Shown one piece after another: positions 59,383 to 64,000 of a stretch of 64,000 nucleotides of DNA (position 1 is the stretch's first letter; each line of letters opens with the position of its first letter). Below the pieces are notes generated by a model, which was not told the origin of the DNA, ran no database searches, and was given only the letters and a program-made list of their open reading frames with translations. A program made the translations under genes and the position numbers. The stretch is taken from positions 2,542,001-2,606,000 of the forward strand of contig CADCXD010000001.1 of the NCBI GenBank assembly GCA_902806575.1, written 5' to 3'. The stretch is from Jackrogersella multiformis. Lineage: Eukaryota > Ascomycota > Sordariomycetes > Xylariales > Hypoxylaceae.

Positions 59383-59986
59383 ATGATCAATATATACATG
59401 CAAGTTGGTAAATACGAGATATGTTAGAACTTATAAAACAAAGCTATTAGATGAGGTTAATCAGAAGACTTGGTTAATATATGTAAGACTGAACCAACAG
59501 GATTAAGAGGACGCCAACGGCGCTTAAGGAGGTATTCAGATTATATACATATAGGTCGTTACGCCTCGCTTCGCAAGAAGAGATAGAAGGCAAGGACCTT
59601 AAGACCATAGAGAAATATTATTCGAAATTGAACTACAGTTCCAAGCCCTATTGCCCTTGTCATAGTGCCCATTTGCCTTCTTCTGTCTTGACTCTTTGGA
59701 TTTGTAACAAGGGCGATATGGCTTGGAACTGTAGTTCAAATTCGAGTAATAATTTTCTATGGTCTTAAGGTCCTTACCCTTTCTCTTTCTTTTTGCGAAG
59801 CAAGGCGTAATGACCTATATATATATAATCTAAATATCTCCTTAAGCGCCGTTAGCGCCTTTTTAATCCTGTTAGTTTAATCTTATATATATTAATTAAA
59901 TCTTTTAATTAACTTTATTTAATAACTTTATTTTATAAGTTTTAATATATTTTATATTTATTAATTTATATATATATATTAATTAT
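59383..59986. repeat. Fold-back inverted repeat, ~280-bp arms, 42-bp loop
   Basis: Left arm 59383 to about 59660 and right arm about 59703-59986 are reverse complements. Landmarks: GGAACTGTAGTTCAA, CTATGGTCTTAAGGTCCTT, GCGAAGC, CTCCTTAAGCGCCGTT, TTTTATAAGTT. Over the outer 95 positions (59383-59477 against 59892-59986) I count 23 differences, all C-to-T or G-to-A in the right arm. The left arm keeps ordinary composition, and the right arm merges into the AT-rich island. A TGTTAGAAC sequence at 59422 resembles LTR starts, so two LTRs in inverted order are an alternative to a foldback element. Confidence 0.85.
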
Positions 59987-62900
59987 TACTTTTATTTTTT
60001 TATTAAATATATACTTATAAAATTCTTAAGTTTAATGCTTTTTAATTAATTAACCTTTTTATTTTACGAGATATCTTATTTTACTTTAATTTTTAAACTT
60101 TATTAAAATTATTATATATAAAACTTAATTAAGGTTAAGAAATTTTTAATTATTAATACGATAAAATTTAATAAATAAAACATAAAATAAATTATATATT
60201 TTTTATTTTTTAAAAAAAGTAAATTTTATTATAATAAAGAAAATTACTTATTAAATTTAAAAAAAACTTAAAAGCTTTTTATTTAACTTTTTAACGAAGC
60301 GTTTAATTTTAATATTTTTTACGTTTAATATTATAAATTAATTTATTTCGAAAATTAATATATTTTATTATTTATTAATAACTTTATTTTAAATGTTTTT
60401 ATATATTTTAATATATTTACGTTATTTAATATATATATAACTTATTTTTAAAATTACGTAAAATATTCGTAAAAAAATTATAAATTATTAAATAATAATT
60501 ATAATTAATATAAAAAAAAGTAAATTATATTAATAAAAAAGTAATATTATTATAAATAAAATTTATAATTATAAAAAAAAAATTTAATTATTTAATTTAT
60601 AATTAACGAAGGTTTTAAAATAAACTTTTAAAATTTAATTAAAGCGTTTTATTTATTTATTAATTTATAAATGAAATAAAATATTTATATAAAACTTAAT
60701 ATTTATTAATTTAAAAAAGTCCTTTTAAATGTAAAACGTAAACTTAAAATGTTTATTAAAAATAATATTTAAAAATATACCGTATAATTTCCAGTATTAT
60801 TTAACGAAAATTTTAATTAAATCGTTAAACTTTATTTCTTTTATTTTAAAAGAAATAAAATGCGTTATTTTAAAAAATAATTTTTTTATTATTTAAATAA
60901 AGTTATAATTATTTAATAAAAAAATTAATAATAAAATCCATTATTATTATTAATTAAAATTTATAATATAATTTTATTAATAAAAAATATTTATATAAAA
61001 CGTAATAAAAAATCTTATTTTATTAATATTTTAAATAACTTTATACGTAATCCCGGATAATATTTTTAATATTTAACCATTAAAAATTTTAAATAATTAA
61101 TTTTAAAGTTTTATTTATTTTTATATATTTAATAATAAAAATATTATATTTAAAAAAAAGATTTTCGATATAAAAGGTTATTTTATAAAGTAACGTTTTT
61201 AAAAAGATTTTTAATTTATATAAAATATTTTAAGTTATTAATAACTGTTTGTTTTAATCGTTTAATAAAATCGAAAGTTTAATTAAATATAATAAAACTG
61301 TAAAATCTTTTTAATATAATAAAAATAATTATTAAAAAAGCGAATAAAATTCCTTAAAAGTAAAAAAAATATTTATCTTATAAAACCGACTTTATAAGTT
61401 AGTTTTTAATTCCTCTTTTTTTAAATTAATATTACGGTAATTTTTAAAAAATATTAACCTTATTATTTTATTATTTAATTAATAATTAATAATAAATTAA
61501 TATAATAAAAATTTTTATACTTATTAAGCTTAATATTAATTTAAAACTTTAATTATTATAAAATAAGTTAAATTTTAATAATTTAAGTAAATTTTAATTT
61601 AATATTTAACTTTTTTTAAATATTAATATTATTTTTAAAGGAATTTATTATAATTAATAATTCTTTATTATAAATTTTATAATTTATTTTTACCGATATA
61701 AACTTATAAAAATAATAAGTTATAAATTTAAATTTACCTTATTTATTTATTTTAAAAAAAACGACATTAATAATATAATTTAAGGTATTAATTTTAATAT
61801 AAGTTTATTTTAAAAGGTTAAAATAAATTATAATAAAAACTTAAGTAAAATAAAATTTAAATTTTTTAAAGGATTTATTTATTTTTTAAATTTATTTTTA
61901 ATCCTTTTTATTTCTTTTATTTATATTAATAATCGGCTTTATTATTTTTAAAAACTTTTTTATAAATCGTTAATAAAAATTTATAAAACCGATAAATTAT
62001 TAAGATTTTTTTAATAATTTAAGCATTTTTTAATTATTAATATAATAAATTTTATTTTATATTATTAAAATATTATTAACTTTAATAATATAATTAAGAA
62101 AATTTATTTCTTAAATTCTTTAAAAGTACTTTTATAGGTTAATTATAAAGTGATATTTTATAAAACTTTTTAAGATTTTTTTAACTATTTTATCGTATTT
62201 TTTTATAATATTCGTATAAATAAAAAGGTTATTTAAATATATTAAAAATTTTTATTTATTATAAATTAAAAAATTATAAGAATATTAATTAATTTAAAAA
62301 ACATAATTAAATATTTAAAAAAACCGTATTTATATCGAAAAGTTATTTTCCATTTATCTTTTTTTTTAATTTTAATAAATCATTTTATAATTTTAAAGTA
62401 AATTTATAATTTAAATATTAAAAATATAAAGTATTAAATAAAAATAATATTATTATTTAAGCTTTTATAATTTATTATAAATTAAAAAAAGTTTTAAAAA
62501 TTTAACTTATTTATAAATATTATAAGTATTATATTAAATAAAATTAACTTTTAAATACGTTCGTTATTAAATATCTCGTTTAATTATAATTTTAATATAT
62601 TAAATTCCCTTTCGTTTATAACGTAAAAAAGTCCTTAAAAATATCTTTTTCTTTTAAAAATCGATAACGTAATTTTATAATTAATAATTTAAAAAACGTT
62701 ATTTTATTTCCTTTATTATAATATATATAAATTCGTAGAATTTCTTAAAAACGTTTTTTAACGTTTCGTTTACTTTAATATTTTTATTACCGTTATATTA
62801 ATTAACTTCCCCGGATTATATAAAGTTAAATTAATATAATATTTTCGATAATAAAAAAATTAAACTTAATTTTTTAAAAATTTAAAAAAAAGTTTATAAG

Positions 62901-64000
62901 TTTATAAAATTTTATTTATTATTACAATATAATAACATTATATTTATTATTTAAAGCGTTTAACTTAAAATTAATTTTAAAAAAATAATCTTTTTAATAA
63001 TAAAAAATAAAAAAATCGATATAATAACGTTTTATAAAAAAGATTTAAATTAAATCGAAAGTTAATATAAGTTATATATATTATTTTTTAATAATTAATA
63101 ACTTTTATTTTTTTATTTTAAAAAAATATTATTAAGATTAAATTTTTTATGTTTAATAATACTCGTATTTAATATTTTTTTTCATTATATATTAATGTTA
63201 TATTAATAATAAGTTTATATTTTAAAATTAATTCCCGGTAAGATTTTTTTAAAATTTTCGTTTTATTTTTAATTAACCTTTTAATTATCGTAATTTAACG
63301 TATTTTAATAAAATATAACGTTAAAGTTATTTAAAAATTTAAATCGAAATCTTTAATTTTTATAATTTAAGAATAAAATAATTCCCGTAAAATTATATTT
63401 ATTTACATTTTTTTATAATAAAAATATAAATTAAATATTATTATTTTAAGATCGTTTTACGAAGAAAATTTTATTTAAATTTAATAATAAATCTTTATTA
63501 TTAACGTTTTTTTTAATAAAATAAAAAAAGGTTTAATAATTATCGCGTTTATAACGTTAATAAGATTTTTTATCTTTTTTTTATTAATTTCTATTTATTT
63601 AATTAATTCTTTTTAAAATATTTTTATTATTAAATTAAACTTTATCTTTTTAATTTAATTTTAATTTACTTTCGTTTTTAAGTTTATCGTTATTTTTTAA
63701 AGATTAATTTTAATTTAAATTAAAGCGGTTTTTTTATAATTAATTTAACTTAACTTTAAAAGTTTTTAAATTAAAATAAACCTTTCTTTTTTAAAATACC
63801 GGGATTAATTAACATGTTTTTATATATTTAACTTGCTTTTTAAATAACGGTAAAGTTTTTTTTATTTAAAATAAATTAATTTAATAATTTCGTTAAAAAA
63901 AGTTTTAACGATATAATTTTAAAACGTTATTTTAAACCATTAAATTATTTTATTAAAATTTAATAACTTAATAAAATATTAAATAATATCCTTTTAATAT
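59987..64000. mobile_element. AT-rich RIP island, continues beyond the window
   Basis: About 4 kb of nearly pure A+T with no ORF worth calling on either strand, same look as the interior of 7427-17857. Most likely one or more RIP-destroyed transposons. No terminal repeats could be found because the right end is outside the window. It is not obviously a copy of the first element. Confidence 0.7.

Overview
The window looks like nuclear DNA of a filamentous ascomycete (Pezizomycotina, probably Sordariomycetes). The genes are interrupted by short introns of about 50-140 nt with GTANGT-type donors and CTAAC/CTGAC branch sites. Two gene-free islands are almost pure A+T and bear the marks of repeat-induced point mutation (RIP). 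The recognisable genes are fungal orthologues such as Rad4, Bem1, Vps36, Yvc1 and Thp3. Everything below was read from the sequence by eye; no database search was run.

Layout. 1-7 kb: a Cuz1/ZFAND1-type AN1 zinc-finger gene and a divergent RAD4 gene, a tRNA-like relic, and a BTB-like gene cut by a CAG-to-TAG type stop. 7.4-17.9 kb: one large RIP-destroyed element bounded by about 300-bp terminal inverted repeats. 19-27.4 kb: a small secondary-metabolism group with an NRPS-like A-T-TE synthetase carrying a nonsense codon in its thioesterase, an intact five-exon cytochrome P450 and a PhzF-family isomerase. 28-30.5 kb: a six-exon vacuolar TRP channel (Yvc1 type). 31.3-31.6 kb: a decayed polyketide-synthase acyl-carrier fragment. 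34.6-36.4 kb: a mucin-like single-pass membrane protein. 37.8-38.9 kb: a CENP-B/Tc5-type DNA-binding protein. 41.3-43.3 kb: the polarity scaffold Bem1. 43.3-49.8 kb: a gene desert. 49.8-51.5 kb: a Thp3/LENG8-like SAC3-domain protein. 52.5-54.6 kb: ESCRT-II Vps36. 54.9-55.9 kb: a putative membrane protein. 56.8-57.6 kb: a dipeptidyl-peptidase 5 pseudogene. 58.4-59.0 kb: an unrecognised broken ORF. 59.4-60.0 kb: a fold-back inverted repeat whose right arm runs into a second RIP island that leaves the window.

The window falls into two kinds of DNA. Housekeeping genes (DNA repair, polarity, ESCRT, mRNA processing, Ca2+ channel) are intact. Between them, next to the RIP islands, lie accessory genes and relics: the broken synthetase, PKS fragment, BTB-like gene and peptidase pseudogene. 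Several breaks are CpA-to-TpA changes, as expected from RIP or its leakage. The most informative structures are the complete TIR element at 7.4-17.9 kb, whose outer ~70 bp escaped mutation at both ends, and the fold-back repeat at 59.4 kb, where one arm is nearly pristine and the other shows only C-to-T and G-to-A changes over the 95 positions compared.
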